Shown: positions 1-12,380, numbered from the stretch's first letter. The stretch: 64,000 bases of DNA from Lacticaseibacillus hulanensis (GCF_004010095.1 NZ_RRYD01000006.1:1-64000), one strand, 5' to 3'. Made by a program: numbers and translations. The notes: generated from the letters alone by a model not told the origin.

Positions 1-360
1 CTAATAGCTGAGCTTGGTGATATTCGACGCTTCGGCAGCAGTAGTAAGCTGAATGCTTTTGTGGGAATCGATTTAAGGCACTATGAATCTGGTAAATATG
101 TCGCATCTGATCATATCAGCAAGCGTGGGAATCACATTGCCAGAGCAATTCTGTACCGATCAATCGCAAATATAGCCAGCGTTGCTCGAAGTGAGCCAAA
201 CCATATCAATGATTTTTATCAAAGACGAAAAAAGCAACTCCCTCAGGTCAACGGCAAAGCCGTGGGCACTAAGAAAGTTGCGGTCGCCGCGATGGGTCGC
301 CTACTACGAACGATTTACCACCTCGTGACAACGAACCAAATGTACAAATACGGCGTCTAG
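1..360 (+). CDS. IS110-family transposase, C-terminal part (5' end outside window)
   Basis: The frame is open from the first base and ends in TAG at 358–360, giving at least 119 codons. The residues resemble the C-terminal Transposase_20 (IS116/IS110/IS902) domain, with 'ELGDIRRFGS' near the start, then 'FVGIDLRHYESG' and 'KRGNHIARAIL'. IS110 enzymes are DEDD-type transposases whose catalytic serine lies in this C-terminal half. A typical family member is about 400 aa, so roughly 280 aa would lie outside the window and intactness cannot be judged. No IS end can be placed confidently, because IS110 elements usually lack clear terminal inverted repeats. The following 900 bp are gene-free. Confidence 0.85.
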   Translation, partial: LIAELGDIRRFGSSSKLNAFVGIDLRHYESGKYVASDHISKRGNHIARAILYRSIANIASVARSEPNHINDFYQRRKKQLPQVNGKAVGTKKVAVAAMGRLLRTIYHLVTTNQMYKYGV

Positions 361-669
361 CGCCAAAGCATTTGATTACGTGAATAGTTTAATTCCCCAA
401 GCGTAAAAAAGGCAATAGCTTAGGTCTATTTGGTGTACCAAAAAACGTGTTGTTGGGTGTCGTATCTCCCAAAATTAGCAACTTATCTACTAACTCACGG
501 CACATTCAGCTAAAGATAATAAAAGAAAAATACTGTAATGTCGGGGATTGTGCTTGACTAACGGTAGAAAATTAAGCCCCGCGTCTGCTTCTTGGGGTTA
601 CGAGACTAATACGTGTTGTTAGGATCCGCTGGGAAATCTTGTTCTCCTGGCGGGTCTTAATTTTTGCCG

Positions 670-725
670 GCTATGGTGTGGAGAAGCCCGATGCAAAGCC
701 CGCATCGGTCTTCTCTCACCATAGC
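670..725. repeat. Long imperfect hairpin
   Basis: The left arm begins GCTATGGTG and the right arm ends CACCATAGC. Inside, GAGAAG pairs with CTTCTC and CCGATGC pairs with GCATCGG around an AAAGCCC loop. That gives a stem of about 24 bp with few mismatches. No T-run follows on either strand, so it is not a standard terminator. A miniature mobile element end or a structured RNA are possible. Confidence 0.55.
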
Positions 726-921
726 TTTCACAGGAAAATCCCAGCCGCCCTCCACGCGCACCGCCCCCGCCCAGTCGCTACATCGTGGTTACAATCCTAA
801 AGGTACAGGCGATGTTTAAGCAGAACTGAGAAATTCATGACCCCGGGTAGCTAACTTAGATTTGTTCGGTTGCCCTCCGTGAACTGAGTCTGAATTTGGA
901 TTAATATCGCTATCCAGCGGA

Positions 922-1268
922 GCGTTGTGGGGTTTGACCGGAGGGTCCGGGCTGGGTCTCGGGTGTGCCGCCCAGCCGTGGCAACAAGAATAGAGGTTGT
1001 GACGACCGCGGTTTTTGCGGTTGGCACAACCTCTATTCTTGTGGGAAAAATTTAGATTTGTGTAAGGAGCTTGCTGAATATTGAATTACGAGAAGAAGCA
1101 AAAGTTTAACTGTAATGTAGCGTACAGGTTAGACGCTAACTTCGACGATGCAAAGCTAAATTTTTAGTCTGGAGACGACGGTTTTCCGGCTCCAGACGAC
1201 CGCCACAGCGACCACGGCAAAGCACACCCGAGGCCCAGCCCGGACCCGGAGGACAAACTCCACAACGC
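922..1268. repeat. Nested inverted-repeat element, about 347 bp, MITE-like
   Basis: The outer arms 922–981 and 1212–1268 are inverted copies of each other over nearly 60 nt. The left has GCGTTGTGG, then GGGTCCGGGCTGGG, then CTCGGGTGTG; the right has the complements in reverse order. Between the arms lies a very strong hairpin at 984–1042, whose 18-nt arm starts ACAAGAATAGAGG, and a smaller one at 1167–1197. There is no coding frame. The shape suggests a non-autonomous transposable element or a decayed IS; this is inference from symmetry only. Confidence 0.55.
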
Positions 1269-1281
1269 GGAGCCGGCCAGT

Positions 1282-4200
1282 TTAGAACAAGTTGTCGAAC
1301 AACGACAGCTGGTTCTCGTCTGGCAGCGCGTCGAGCACGTGCTGTTCGGTCATGTAGTCAATCAAGGTCTTGGATACCTTCCCGCGGTTCTGCAAGTCTT
1401 CCTTGGATAGGAACGGCTTTTCTTCGCGTGCGGAAACAATCTGCTTGGCTACGTTGCCCCCCAGACCCGGAATTGCCCGGAATGGGGCGAGCAGTGTGTG
1501 GTCGTCGACAATCAGGAAGTCGCGCGAATCGGACTTGTCGATGTCGACCATCTTGATGTTGATTCCGCGTTCTTCACATTCGTTGGCGATTTCGAGAATC
1601 GTCTGCAGGCCCTTTTCCTTGGCGCTGGCTTCGTTACCCTTATCGCTGATTTCCTTAATCGCGGCCTTGACCGCGTCCTTACCGCGACTCATGGCAACAA
1701 GATCGAAGTCTTCGGCACGAACGGAGAAGTATGATGCGTAATAAACGATTGGGTAGTAAACCTTGAACCAGGCAATCCGCAGCGCCATCATGACGTACGC
1801 GGTCGCGTGGGCCTTTGGGAACATGTACTTGATTTTGAGGCAGGAATCGATGTACCAATCCGGCACGTTCTCGTTTTCCCGCATCGCTTTTTGCCAGTCA
1901 TCGGGAATCCCGCGGCCCTTACGCACGTGTTCCATGATGTTGAACGCCATGGAGTCGTCCATCCCCCAGTGAATCAGGTCCATCATGATGTTATCACGAC
2001 ACCCAATGACGTCCTTTAAGGCAATGACGCCCTGCTGAACGAGCTCTTCGGCGTTCCCCAGCCACACGTCAGTCCCGTGTGACAGACCGGAAATCTGCAG
2101 GAGTTCGGCAAAGGTCGACGGCTTGGTTTCTTCCAGCATCCCCCGCACGAACCGGGTCCCAAATTCCGGTACCCCGAGTGTCCCGGTTTTACTGTTGATT
2201 TGCTCTGGCGTTACCCCAATGGTGTCAGTGCCGGAAAACAGGCCCATGACCCCCGGGTCGTCCGTTGGAATCGTGTGTGGATCCACCCCGGACAAATCCT
2301 GCAGCATACGAATCATCGTTGGGTCATCGTGACCCAGGACATCCATCTTCAGAATGTTGTCGTGAATGGAGTGGAAATCAAAGTGCGTGGTGCGCCAGGC
2401 CGCGCTCTGATCGTCAGCCGGGTATTGGATTGGCGTGAAATCGTACACGTCCATGTAGTCCGGCACAATCAGAATCCCCGCGGGGTGTTGCCCGGTTGTA
2501 CGCTTGACGCCGGTTGCGCCCGCAGCCAGTCGGTCAATCTCGGCGCCGCGGAAGACGGTGCCGGTGTCGCGCTCGTAACCCTTAACGTAACCATACGCCG
2601 TCTTGTCGGCGACGGTCCCGATTGTCCCGGCCCGGAATGCGTTGTTTTCACCGAACAAAATCTTGATGTAGTTGTGCGCAACGGGCTGGTAGTCACCGGA
2701 GAAGTTCAGGTCAATATCAGGAACCTTGTCCCCGTGGAAGCCGAGGAAGGTTTCAAACGGGATATCGTGACCGTCCTTGATCAGTTCGGCGCCGCACTTT
2801 GTGCAATTCTTGTCGGGCAAGTCAAACCCCGAACCGTATTCACCCTTCGTGTAGAACTCGCTGTACTGACATTCCGGACAACGATAATGCGGCGGCAATG
2901 GGTTAACTTCCGTGATTCCGGAGAGCGTCGCCGCCAAACTGGAACCAACGGAACCACGTGAACCAACCAGGTATCCGTCCTTGTTGGATTTGAGCACGAG
3001 CTGCTGGGCGATGTTGTAAATCACCGCGAACCCGTTCCCGATGATGCTCTTCAGTTCCTTCTTGATGCGGGCGTCCACAATCTCGGGCAGCTTTTCGCCG
3101 TACCAAGCGTGGGCCGTCTGCATGACGTCGCGCTCGAAGTTCTCGTTAACTCCCGGAATCTTTGGCGTGTAGAGCTTATCCTTCACGGTCGTGATGTCGC
3201 CATCGACCCAGTCGGCAACGGTGTGCGTGTTCGTAACGACGATTTGGTGGGCGGTCTCCGCACCCAGCCAGCTGAACTCATCGAGCATTTCGTTTGTGGT
3301 GCGGAACGGCACGTCGGGCAGTGGGTGCCGGTTGAGCGGGTTCGCCCCACCCTGACTGTTGATGAGGATGTGGCGGTAAATAGCGTCGTGGTCATCCAGA
3401 TAATGTGCATCCCCCGTTGCCACAACTGGTTTGTCCAAATCCTGGCCAATCTGAATCATCTTGCCGATGACGTCCTTGACGTGGGCCGGACCGGACAGAA
3501 CACCGCCGTCAAGCAGTGGCCGGTAGTTCGGCAGCGGCTGGACTTCGAGGTAGTCGTAGAACTTGGCCAGCTCCCGGGCCTCGTCGACCCCTTTTTGCAT
3601 CAGTGCGGTGAAAACTTCACCACTGCTGCAGGCAGAACCAACAATCAGGCCTTCACGCAGCGCGGTCAGGCGACTGCGCGGTACGCGGGGCACCCGGTAG
3701 AAGTAATTAATCATCGATTCGGACGCGAGCTTGAACAGGTTCTTAAGCCCCGGCTGCGTCTTGGCAATCACGATGGCGTGGACCGGCCGGGCCTGCTTGT
3801 ACGCATCGCCTTGGCCCACCCGCTCGTTCAGCTGGTTCAACTTGTCCCAGCCGTACATCGCGTTTGCTTCCTTGAACAGCGCGTACATCAGGTAACCGGT
3901 CGCCTCAGCATCCGCGTTGGCCCGGTGATGGTTCTCCAGCACAATGTTGTAGCGCTTGGTTAACGTATCCAACTTGTGGTTCTTGCTTTCTGGGTGCAAT
4001 GTTCGGGACAGTTCCAGCGTATCGATAACAGGCTGGTAAATATCCTTCATCCCGAGGCGCCGGTACGCGGCGTTCAGGAACCCAACGTCGAAGGTAACGT
4101 TGTGACCGACCATCACGGTGCCCTCAGTGAACTTGGCGAATTTGCTGAAGACTTCCTGTTCGGTCCCCCCACGCTGCACCATTTCGTTAGTGATGTGGGT

Positions 4201-5616
4201 CAGGTTGATGGTGAAATCAGACAGCGCAAAGCCGGGATTAATCATCTCTTCAAACGAATCAATCACCGCGCCGTCCTTCATCTTCACGGCGGCAAGTTCA
4301 ATCACCTTATCGTAAACGGCGGACAGCCCCGTGGTTTCCACGTCAAAGACGACGTAGGTCTGATCTCCCAAAACAAGGGGTTCGTCATTCCGGTAAGCAA
4401 CCGGCGTCCCGTCATCAACGAGGTTGATTTCCACCCCGTAAAGCATTTTGATGCCGGCTTTTTTGGCCGCGGTGTGGGCTTCGGGGTACGCCTGCAGTCC
4501 ACCGTGGTCCGTCACGGCGATTGCGTCGTGGCCCCACTTGGCGGCACGGCCGACAAAGTCACTGATCGAGTTGGTCGCATCCATCTGACTCATGTTGGTG
4601 TGCAGGTGCAGTTCAATGCGCTTGTCACCATCAGGAGCAGTGTCCTCCCGTTCTGCGTGCTTTACCTGCATCAGGTCGCGGGCGTTAACCGTAAGTTCGC
4701 GGGAGTAGCTGTCTTCCTGAACGGAACCGCGGACACGGAGCCACATGCCCTTCTTGATGGCATCAAAGACCGCTTCGTCGTTCTTGTCGTTGCTGAACTT
4801 CTTGACGAGGAAACTGCTGGAGTAGTCCGTCATTTTGACCGTCATCAGCTTCCGCTTGCTGCGCAGTTCGCGCACCTCGACGTCAAACACGTAACCCTCA
4901 ATCGTCACGTTACGTTCTTCCTGGTTGATGGTCACCATCTGGACAACGTCATCGCTATCCTTGATTGGCCGGCCCAGCAGAATAGCGGGGTTATCCGCCG
5001 CCTTCTTGTGTTCGGCGGCGGCCTGCTGAATCACGCTGGCCGCTTTTTCCGCCAATGCCGCCGTTTGTTCGGCACGCTTACTCTGGAATTCAGCCAGGTT
5101 TGCCTGTTCAGCAGCGGTGTCGACTTCGGGCTTAATGGTGAGGCCGCCAAAACCAAGATCATGGTACGCGTCCTCAAGCACACCCACCACGTTGTCGCGG
5201 AAGTACTCAAGCATTGGCTGGTTTTCCACTGGCAAAATGAGCGTGTGGTTGCGCAGTTCCGGTTCCATGCGTTCACACTGCTGCGCCGCAATTGCCGAGC
5301 CCGTCAGCGCGTTATCCACGACATAGTTCCAGTAACCGCGAATCATGCCGACATCAAAATTGGGCTTTTCGACCTGAATGTGCACTTTGGTCTGCGCAAT
5401 CTGGGCGAACGCTGACGTCAGCGTCGTCGTGAACTGGTTAAAAATCGCAAACGGGACCACTTCACCGAACGTGAACTTAAACTCATAGATGCGGGTCTTC
5501 GCGTGCACGGTGACGGCTTCCACGGTCGCCGTTTTGAATGCGGGGGCATTACTAATGCTGGGGTCAAGCTGAATCTGTTCAAGCAGCTTCACGAACATCT
5601 CACGTTTTGATAACAA
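1282..5616 (-). CDS. polC: DNA polymerase III alpha subunit, PolC type
   Basis: This is the Gram-positive replicative DNA polymerase, with polymerase and 3'-5' proofreading activity in one chain of 1444 aa, the usual length for PolC. Domains in order: N-terminal region; OB fold about 215–325; PHP domain starting at 'HLHTNMS' near 338; an inserted DEDDh exonuclease starting at 'FDVETTGL' near 424; zinc-binding 'CPEC…CTKCG' at about 912–940, typical of PolC; palm aspartates in '[10 protein letters not shown]' near 968; a helix-hairpin-helix 'IPGLGG' near 1379; and a C-terminal 'QLSLF' clamp-binding-like motif. The start is TTG, preceded by GAGGGGAAA at good spacing. It is the last gene of the proS-side cluster, and a hairpin separates it from proS. 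Confidence 0.97.
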   Translation of the reverse strand: MLSKREMFVKLLEQIQLDPSISNAPAFKTATVEAVTVHAKTRIYEFKFTFGEVVPFAIFNQFTTTLTSAFAQIAQTKVHIQVEKPNFDVGMIRGYWNYVVDNALTGSAIAAQQCERMEPELRNHTLILPVENQPMLEYFRDNVVGVLEDAYHDLGFGGLTIKPEVDTAAEQANLAEFQSKRAEQTAALAEKAASVIQQAAAEHKKAADNPAILLGRPIKDSDDVVQMVTINQEERNVTIEGYVFDVEVRELRSKRKLMTVKMTDYSSSFLVKKFSNDKNDEAVFDAIKKGMWLRVRGSVQEDSYSRELTVNARDLMQVKHAEREDTAPDGDKRIELHLHTNMSQMDATNSISDFVGRAAKWGHDAIAVTDHGGLQAYPEAHTAAKKAGIKMLYGVEINLVDDGTPVAYRNDEPLVLGDQTYVVFDVETTGLSAVYDKVIELAAVKMKDGAVIDSFEEMINPGFALSDFTINLTHITNEMVQRGGTEQEVFSKFAKFTEGTVMVGHNVTFDVGFLNAAYRRLGMKDIYQPVIDTLELSRTLHPESKNHKLDTLTKRYNIVLENHHRANADAEATGYLMYALFKEANAMYGWDKLNQLNERVGQGDAYKQARPVHAIVIAKTQPGLKNLFKLASESMINYFYRVPRVPRSRLTALREGLIVGSACSSGEVFTALMQKGVDEARELAKFYDYLEVQPLPNYRPLLDGGVLSGPAHVKDVIGKMIQIGQDLDKPVVATGDAHYLDDHDAIYRHILINSQGGANPLNRHPLPDVPFRTTNEMLDEFSWLGAETAHQIVVTNTHTVADWVDGDITTVKDKLYTPKIPGVNENFERDVMQTAHAWYGEKLPEIVDARIKKELKSIIGNGFAVIYNIAQQLVLKSNKDGYLVGSRGSVGSSLAATLSGITEVNPLPPHYRCPECQYSEFYTKGEYGSGFDLPDKNCTKCGAELIKDGHDIPFETFLGFHGDKVPDIDLNFSGDYQPVAHNYIKILFGENNAFRAGTIGTVADKTAYGYVKGYERDTGTVFRGAEIDRLAAGATGVKRTTGQHPAGILIVPDYMDVYDFTPIQYPADDQSAAWRTTHFDFHSIHDNILKMDVLGHDDPTMIRMLQDLSGVDPHTIPTDDPGVMGLFSGTDTIGVTPEQINSKTGTLGVPEFGTRFVRGMLEETKPSTFAELLQISGLSHGTDVWLGNAEELVQQGVIALKDVIGCRDNIMMDLIHWGMDDSMAFNIMEHVRKGRGIPDDWQKAMRENENVPDWYIDSCLKIKYMFPKAHATAYVMMALRIAWFKVYYPIVYYASYFSVRAEDFDLVAMSRGKDAVKAAIKEISDKGNEASAKEKGLQTILEIANECEERGINIKMVDIDKSDSRDFLIVDDHTLLAPFRAIPGLGGNVAKQIVSAREEKPFLSKEDLQNRGKVSKTLIDYMTEQHVLDALPDENQLSLFDNLF

Positions 5617-5643
5617 CGGTTTTTCCCCTCTCTAAATACTAAA

Positions 5644-5671
5644 CGGAGCCGGAACTCTTGTTCCAGCCCCG
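5644..5671 (-). terminator. Hairpin terminator between proS and polC
   Basis: The arms CGGAGCCGGAAC (5644–5655) and GTTCCAGCCCCG (5660–5671) pair with two G·U positions on the minus strand. A short T-containing stretch follows. It lies directly downstream of the proS stop and upstream of the polC ribosome site, so it probably attenuates read-through into polC. Confidence 0.55.
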
Positions 5672-5684
5672 CTTATCACAATGA

Positions 5685-7511
<1,827 letters not shown>

Positions 7512-8747
7512 CTAGAAGATCCGCAGAATATCGTTGATGGTCACGGCAATCATCAGGGCGAACACTAACGCCGCCCCGACGAGCGTCACCATGCCTTCCT
7601 TCTCTGCCGGCAGTGGTTTACGCCGAATGAGTTCCAGAAGGTTCAGAACCAGTTTACCACCATCGAGCATCGGAATTGGTAATAGATTCATAATCCCCAG
7701 GTTAAGCGACAGTGACGCAAGGAACCAGATGATGTTGTACAAACCACCCTTGGTTGCCTGACTGGTCATGGTGTAAATGCCGACTGGGCCCGCCAGTTTG
7801 TTCAGCGAGAAGCCGCCGGTGAACAGCGACTTGAGCGCGTCAAAAATCTGCACGGTGATGCTCCACGGCTCAGTGAACCCGAACTTAATCGCGTTCAGGA
7901 AGCCGTGATTGATGCTGCTGGTAATGCCAATCATGCCCGACTTCGGTGTCACCTTCACGGATTTTGTGTTGCCGCTGCGGTCCAGCTTCAGTGTCAGCTG
8001 ACCACTCTTGTTCTTGCCGATTTCGGTTTGCAGTTCGGCAAAAGTATCCGTTGCGGTTCCGTTCACGGCGGTAATCTTATCGCCCGCCCGGATTCCGGCC
8101 ATTGCTGCCGGTGAGCTGCTTTGAACGGTCCCAATCTGGTTGGATGTCGATGGTGTGCCCATTGCCAGCGCCAGCGCGAAGAACGCCACGATTGCCAGCA
8201 GGAAGTTGTTCATCGGGCCGGCGAAGTTCACGAGCATCCTGCGCCAGAGTGCAACGCTTTGGAACTGGACGTCCTCGGGCGCAATCTGCACCTCGGTCCC
8301 GTCGTTTTCGATGATTGTTGCGTCGTGGTCAATATGGTAGGTAACTTCCTGGCTCTCGTCCCCGTTCACGTAACCGGTGATGGTCAGGGCCTTGATGAGG
8401 TCACTGCCACTAACCTGGATTGGCACCCCGCCCTCAAGCATCAGTTTGTCGCTGGTGTTAATGCGGGTAACCTTCCCGGCGTCATTCGTAATCAGGCTGA
8501 TCTGGGCCCCTGGTTGAATCGTGCTTTCGTCGTCCTGCCAGCCGGCCATGCGCACGTACCCGCCAAGTGGCAGGGCGCGAATCGTGTAGGCAGTGCCGCT
8601 GCGGCGCGTACCGAAGAGCTTCGGCCCCATCCCAATGGAAAATTCGCGCACCAAAATACCGGACTTCTTGGCGAAGAAATAGTGTCCGAATTCATGAACA
8701 ATGACGATGGTCCCAAAAATGATGATAAACCAAATAATGGTGGTCAT
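7512..8747 (-). CDS. rseP: RIP metalloprotease, RseP/RasP (site-2 protease)
   Basis: Membrane-embedded zinc protease of family M50B (411 aa). It cleaves transmembrane segments of anti-sigma factors, signal-peptide remnants and, in lactic acid bacteria, pheromone precursors (Eep/RasP role). The zinc motif HEFGH is at residues 18–22 in the first membrane segment. A PDZ domain lies at about 200–285, with 'GIRAGDKITAVNG'. The third metal ligand motif 'MLDGGK' is near residue 360 in a later membrane segment. The protein is longer than some orthologues because of an insert of about 50 residues near 95–145. It lies between cdsA and proS, the standard Firmicutes order. Confidence 0.95.
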   Translation of the reverse strand: MTTIIWFIIIFGTIVIVHEFGHYFFAKKSGILVREFSIGMGPKLFGTRRSGTAYTIRALPLGGYVRMAGWQDDESTIQPGAQISLITNDAGKVTRINTSDKLMLEGGVPIQVSGSDLIKALTITGYVNGDESQEVTYHIDHDATIIENDGTEVQIAPEDVQFQSVALWRRMLVNFAGPMNNFLLAIVAFFALALAMGTPSTSNQIGTVQSSSPAAMAGIRAGDKITAVNGTATDTFAELQTEIGKNKSGQLTLKLDRSGNTKSVKVTPKSGMIGITSSINHGFLNAIKFGFTEPWSITVQIFDALKSLFTGGFSLNKLAGPVGIYTMTSQATKGGLYNIIWFLASLSLNLGIMNLLPIPMLDGGKLVLNLLELIRRKPLPAEKEGMVTLVGAALVFALMIAVTINDILRIF

Positions 8748-8768
8748 TTGCTACCTCCAGGAAGACTT

Positions 8769-9557
8769 TTAAACCAGCCCAAGCCAGTGGATCAGTGGCA
8801 GAACGAACAGCAGACTGTCAAACCGGTCAAGAATCCCACCGTGACCCGGCAGGATTTTGCCTGAGTCCTTCACGCCGTAGTAGCGCTTAAGCGCGGATTC
8901 AACGAGGTCACCCATCTGCCCCCAAATCGACAGAAGCAGGGCAACACCCAAAATGGTAATCATCTTGTGGCCGAGCGGAATGAAGCTGCTGTAGATGGCG
9001 GCAAAGATGACCGCGACCAGCACCCCACCGATGGAGCCTTCCCACGTCTTGTTCGGACTAATTGCAGGCCAGAGCTTGTGCTTACCGAATGCGCGGCCAA
9101 AGATGTACGCACCAGAGTCGGTCAGCCACACAATGAGCAGGGCAAACATCAGGAACGCAAAGCCCTTTTCGTTGCGCACAGCTGCCAGGTAGTGGAACCC
9201 GGTACCGATGTAGATGATGGACAGGGCAGTAACCCCGATGTCATCGTAGTTGGTCCGATTCTTGGTCGTTACCGTGATGACCAAAAGCAGTGCAATAATG
9301 AGCCCGAGCAGGTCGATGCGGCCGAGTGATTGCGGGAGCCAGTTGAAGAACCGGTCGGGCAGAATCATAGCCAACACACCGAGCCCGGCAACCAGCGCCT
9401 CCAGGGAGACGATGATTTTCTTCCGCATGATGAAAATTTCGCTCATCGCAACCAAGCCCAGAACGGCTGCGGCGACGTCAATCCAGATACCACCCCAGAA
9501 CAAGATGGGAATAAAAATAATCAGAGCGATGACCGCCGTGATAACGCGTTGTTTCAT
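8769..9557 (-). CDS. cdsA: Phosphatidate cytidylyltransferase
   Basis: Integral membrane enzyme (262 aa, about 8 hydrophobic segments) that makes CDP-diacylglycerol from CTP and phosphatidic acid, the branch point for phosphatidylglycerol and cardiolipin. The family signature is visible near the C-terminus: 'SPNKTWEGSIGG' followed by 'KDSGKILPGHGGILDRFDS'. AAGGAG precedes the ATG at correct spacing. It sits between uppS and rseP with short gaps, so co-transcription is likely. Confidence 0.96.
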   Translation of the reverse strand: MKQRVITAVIALIIFIPILFWGGIWIDVAAAVLGLVAMSEIFIMRKKIIVSLEALVAGLGVLAMILPDRFFNWLPQSLGRIDLLGLIIALLLVITVTTKNRTNYDDIGVTALSIIYIGTGFHYLAAVRNEKGFAFLMFALLIVWLTDSGAYIFGRAFGKHKLWPAISPNKTWEGSIGGVLVAVIFAAIYSSFIPLGHKMITILGVALLLSIWGQMGDLVESALKRYYGVKDSGKILPGHGGILDRFDSLLFVLPLIHWLGLV

Positions 9558-9591
9558 TGATGATTTCTCCTTATTGGGACAAGTTTCCCGA

Positions 9592-10341
9592 TTATTTCAC
9601 TTTACCAAACCGGCGATCACGCGCGGCGTACTGCTGACAAGCCTCTAGTAGCGCCTGACCGTCAAAGTCGGGCCACAGTGTGTCGGTGAACACCATCTCG
9701 GTGTAGGCCAGCTGCCAGAGAAGGAAGTTCGAGATGCGTTCTTCACCACTCGTGCGAATGAGCAAATCTGGGTCCCCTAGTTCACCAAGTGGCGCGGTCA
9801 TTAGGCTGCCCGCAATGGTCTTGTCGTCAATCGTGTCTGGGTCGAGTTCACCAGCAGCCACGCGGCGGGCAATGTCGCGCACCCCGCGGACGATTTCATC
9901 ACGGCCACCATAATTGAGCGCGAAATTGAGCACCATGCCCGTGTTCTGGGCGGTATCCGCGATGGCCTTTTCGGTGGCCTTGCGTGTTGAATCCGGCAAC
10001 TTGGTGATGTCACCCATCACCATCACCTTGACGTTCTGTTCAATCAGCTCGGGAATGAACTTGTTGAAGAACGTGACGGGCAAACTCATTAAGTAGGAAA
10101 CTTCCTGCTGCGGCCGACCCCAGTTTTCGGTGGAAAATGCGTAAACAGTCAGGACCTTGATACCTAGGTCGCTCGCGGCGCGGGTGACCGTCCTCACTGT
10201 TTCCATTCCCTGCTTGTGTCCGGCAATGCGGGGCAAGAAGCGCTTCTTCGCCCACCGACCGTTCCCATCCATGATGATGGCAACGTGCCTTGGCACCCGG
10301 TCTGCTGGTATTTGGCCAGCAAGTGAATTATCCGTGCTCAA
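9592..10341 (-). CDS. uppS: Undecaprenyl diphosphate synthase
   Basis: cis-Prenyltransferase that condenses isopentenyl diphosphate onto farnesyl diphosphate to make the C55 lipid carrier for peptidoglycan and teichoic acid synthesis. It is 249 aa from the chosen start. The signature 'IIMDGNGRWAKKR' near the N-terminus carries the catalytic Asp and the diphosphate-binding residues. 'TVYAFSTENWGRP' and the C-terminal 'DLLIRTSGEERISNFLLWQ' with 'WPDF' are also typical. I prefer the TTG at 10341, which gives 'STDNSL', because AAAGGGTGG lies six bases upstream; an earlier TTG at 10359 would place that site inside the gene. Confidence 0.94.
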   Translation of the reverse strand: MSTDNSLAGQIPADRVPRHVAIIMDGNGRWAKKRFLPRIAGHKQGMETVRTVTRAASDLGIKVLTVYAFSTENWGRPQQEVSYLMSLPVTFFNKFIPELIEQNVKVMVMGDITKLPDSTRKATEKAIADTAQNTGMVLNFALNYGGRDEIVRGVRDIARRVAAGELDPDTIDDKTIAGSLMTAPLGELGDPDLLIRTSGEERISNFLLWQLAYTEMVFTDTLWPDFDGQALLEACQQYAARDRRFGKVK

Positions 10342-10409
10342 ATATGTCCACCCTTTCAAACGTGTATTCTCTTAAAGCAGTTTAGCAAAAACGGGCCCGT
10401 AATGAAAGA

Positions 10410-10455
10410 GCAGCCCCCGCGGTGTCACCATTTCTGGGTCATGCGCGGAGGCTGC
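10410..10455 (-). terminator. Terminator downstream of frr
   Basis: On the minus strand GCAGCCTCCGCGC pairs with CGCGGGGGCTGC across a loop of about 20 nt, followed by a T-rich stretch. It falls in the frr–uppS gap, suggesting partial uncoupling of uppS–cdsA from tsf/pyrH/frr transcription. Confidence 0.6.
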
Positions 10456-10481
10456 ACTAGTTCGTAAAATCAATGGTTGAA

Positions 10482-11039
10482 TTAGCCTTCCATGATTTCC
10501 TTTTCTTTGTCTGCGGCGATTTCGTCGATGCGCTTTGTGGCACCGTCAGTAACCTTCTGCGCTTCTTTTTCGAGGCGGTGCAGGTCGTCTTCCGTAATGT
10601 CGCCAGCCTTCTGTTGCTTCTTCAGGTCTTCGATTGCATCGCGGCGAATGTTGCGAATCGCAATCTTAGCTTCTTCAGAGTGCTTGCCGACTTCCTTCGC
10701 CAAATCGCGACGAGTTTCGGTCGTCAGCTGTGGTACGACAAGGCGGATAACCGTGCCGTCGTTCATTGGGTTAATCCCCAAGTCCGACGTCAAGATGGCG
10801 GTTTCGATGTCCTTGAGTGCTGACTTGTCGTATGGGTTGACCTGCAAAACGCGTGGTTCAGGAATCGTGATTGCCGCAATCTGTGGCAGTGGGGTTGGTG
10901 CCCCATAGTAGTCCACCGAGATGTGGGCAAGCAGTCCCGCGTTCGCCCGACCAGCACGAATGCCGGCAAGGTTCCGTTCGAGCGCTGCTTCAGACTTCTT
11001 CATTGTTTCCTGAGCGTGCTCAATTGCTACGTTAGCCAT
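10482..11039 (-). CDS. frr: Ribosome recycling factor
   Basis: Cytoplasmic factor (185 aa, the normal length) that with EF-G splits post-termination ribosomes. The helical family sequence is clear: '[24 protein letters not shown]' and '[23 protein letters not shown]' in the central domain, and '[23 protein letters not shown]' followed by the long C-terminal helix. The start codon lies two bases after the pyrH stop, so it is translationally coupled to pyrH, the usual Firmicutes pair. Confidence 0.97.
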   Translation of the reverse strand: MANVAIEHAQETMKKSEAALERNLAGIRAGRANAGLLAHISVDYYGAPTPLPQIAAITIPEPRVLQVNPYDKSALKDIETAILTSDLGINPMNDGTVIRLVVPQLTTETRRDLAKEVGKHSEEAKIAIRNIRRDAIEDLKKQQKAGDITEDDLHRLEKEAQKVTDGATKRIDEIAADKEKEIMEG

Positions 11040-11041
11040 GC

Positions 11042-11761
11042 TTAGTTTCTCCCTTCGATCGTTGTGCCGACCTGTTCGCCGAGCACAACGCGTTTAATGT
11101 TCCCTGGTTGATTCAGGTTGAACACAACAAGAGGAATATCATTGTCCATGGACAAACTGCTTGCCGTTGTGTCCATAATCTTGAGGCCCTTGGTAATAAC
11201 ATCAAGGTGCGTCAGGGTTTCGAACTTAACGGCGCTATCGTCCTTGGCAGGATCAGCGGAGTAAACGCCGTCGACCCCGTTTTTACCCATCAGGATTGCG
11301 TCCGCGTTGATTTCAGCGGCACGCAAAGCTGCGGTGGTGTCCGTGCTAAAGTATGGGTTACCAGTCCCAGCAGCGAAAATGACAACGCGGCCCTTTTCGA
11401 GGTGCCGAACTGCCTTCCGCCGAATGTATGGTTCGGCAATCTGGCGCATTTCGATGGACGTCTGAACGCGCGTTGGCACGCCGACTGATTCGAGACTGTC
11501 CTGGAGTGCGAGTGCATTCATGACGGTCGCGAGCATACCCATGTAGTCCGCCTGGGCGCGTTCCATGCCGAGCTCTGCGCCGGTCTGTCCGCGCCACATG
11601 TTACCCCCACCACAGACGATGGCAATCTGGATACCAAGGTCGTGTACTTCCTTGATTTCCTTCGCCACATCCGTGATGACTGGTGGGTTAATCCCAAAAC
11701 CGGTATTCCCGGCGAGAGCTTCCCCACTTACTTTCAGAACGATTCGGTTATATTTGGCCAT
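11042..11761 (-). CDS. pyrH: UMP kinase
   Basis: Bacterial hexameric UMP kinase of the amino-acid-kinase fold, making UDP for RNA, DNA and cell-wall nucleotide sugars. It is 239 aa from the ATG at 11761 ([16 protein letters not shown]). That start is preceded by AAGAGGAG; an upstream in-frame extension is not conserved. Conserved parts are the phosphate-binding 'KVSGEAL', '[13 protein letters not shown]' and '[14 protein letters not shown]', the last being the UMP-binding region. It is immediately upstream of frr with a 2-nt gap. Confidence 0.96.
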   Translation of the reverse strand: MAKYNRIVLKVSGEALAGNTGFGINPPVITDVAKEIKEVHDLGIQIAIVCGGGNMWRGQTGAELGMERAQADYMGMLATVMNALALQDSLESVGVPTRVQTSIEMRQIAEPYIRRKAVRHLEKGRVVIFAAGTGNPYFSTDTTAALRAAEINADAILMGKNGVDGVYSADPAKDDSAVKFETLTHLDVITKGLKIMDTTASSLSMDNDIPLVVFNLNQPGNIKRVVLGEQVGTTIEGRN

Positions 11762-11840
11762 TAATGATAAACTCCTCTTCTTTGCTGCAACCATTTTACC
11801 ACAAGCAGACGGGGCAGGTCTAAAGAATGTGTACGCAAAA

Positions 11841-11869
11841 ACGCGGGCAGCCCTGAAGACTGCCCGCGT
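11841..11869 (-). terminator. Rho-independent terminator after the paralogous membrane-protein pair
   Basis: A perfect 10-bp stem (ACGCGGGCAG with CTGCCCGCGT) and TTTTTG on the minus strand end the transcript of the 11909–12833 pair before pyrH. Confidence 0.8.
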
Positions 11870-11908
11870 TGCCGAATATTTTGCCGCACTTGTGACAAGG
11901 CATGTGCG

Positions 11909-12355
11909 TCAGTTTGGATCTGCCGAGTACGTGATGACCATGGCGAATTGGACCAAACCGCCGACAACAATCATGGCGATGGCAAGGTACAACCGCGCAA
12001 GTAAGTTCTCGTCGTACGGCGGCATGAACGGGATGACACTGCCAACGAGGATGAGCAGCGCCGCCATGTGGGCAAACAGGTCCGTGTGCTTTTGAACAAT
12101 CAGGTATAACGCCAGCACCACGCCAACCACCAGAATCAGAATCATGACGGGATTATTCAGCTGCGTCACGTTCCCGCGCAGTCGGTTCAACCCGAGCTTA
12201 GAGATGTTGTGTTTGGCCCGGTAAAAAATATTGGCGGTGTCGTTCAGCTTGTAAAAGTTAAATTTGAAGAAAATCGCGGTGACCAGCGCAAACATGCCAC
12301 CATAAGCAGCCGCACCGTACTTCAGAAGCCAATTCGATAATTGTTTTTTGTTCAT
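11909..12355 (-). CDS. Uncharacterised four-segment membrane protein, paralogue of the next gene
   Basis: 148 aa with four predicted membrane segments, two in each half. I do not recognise a named family. It aligns along its length with the protein at 12381–12833: both have an FFK-containing first segment, 'GL.RL.GN..Q', a middle segment ending 'Q.HT', and a 'PP.DEN.L.R' motif before the last segment. The polar loop about 35–65 is basic. It starts 25 nt after its paralogue's stop and is followed by a terminator, so the pair is a small operon inserted between tsf and pyrH. Function unknown. Confidence 0.75.
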   Translation of the reverse strand: MNKKQLSNWLLKYGAAAYGGMFALVTAIFFKFNFYKLNDTANIFYRAKHNISKLGLNRLRGNVTQLNNPVMILILVVGVVLALYLIVQKHTDLFAHMAALLILVGSVIPFMPPYDENLLARLYLAIAMIVVGGLVQFAMVITYSADPN

Positions 12356-12380
12356 ATATGTACCCCGCTGGCCCTGCTTC

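Larger units (their letters stand above)
361..1281. other. Gene-free, palindrome-rich interval between the IS110 remnant and polC
   Basis: No credible coding frame is seen on either strand. The interval contains a long hairpin at 670–725, a nested inverted-repeat element at 922–1268, and a short hairpin at 1167–1197. The rest (361–669 and 726–913) shows nothing I can name. It may be debris of mobile elements, since it abuts an IS110 end. Confidence 0.6.

Noticed and set aside
1167-1197. Hairpin as polC terminator
   Set aside because: The stem GTCTGGAG/CTCCAGAC is good, but on the minus strand it is followed by A rather than T residues.
3109-5415. Long open frames on the plus strand opposite polC (284 and 479 codons)
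   Set aside because: They run antisense to a full-length, well-conserved PolC frame and have no ribosome sites or family similarity; they arise from codon bias in GC-rich DNA.
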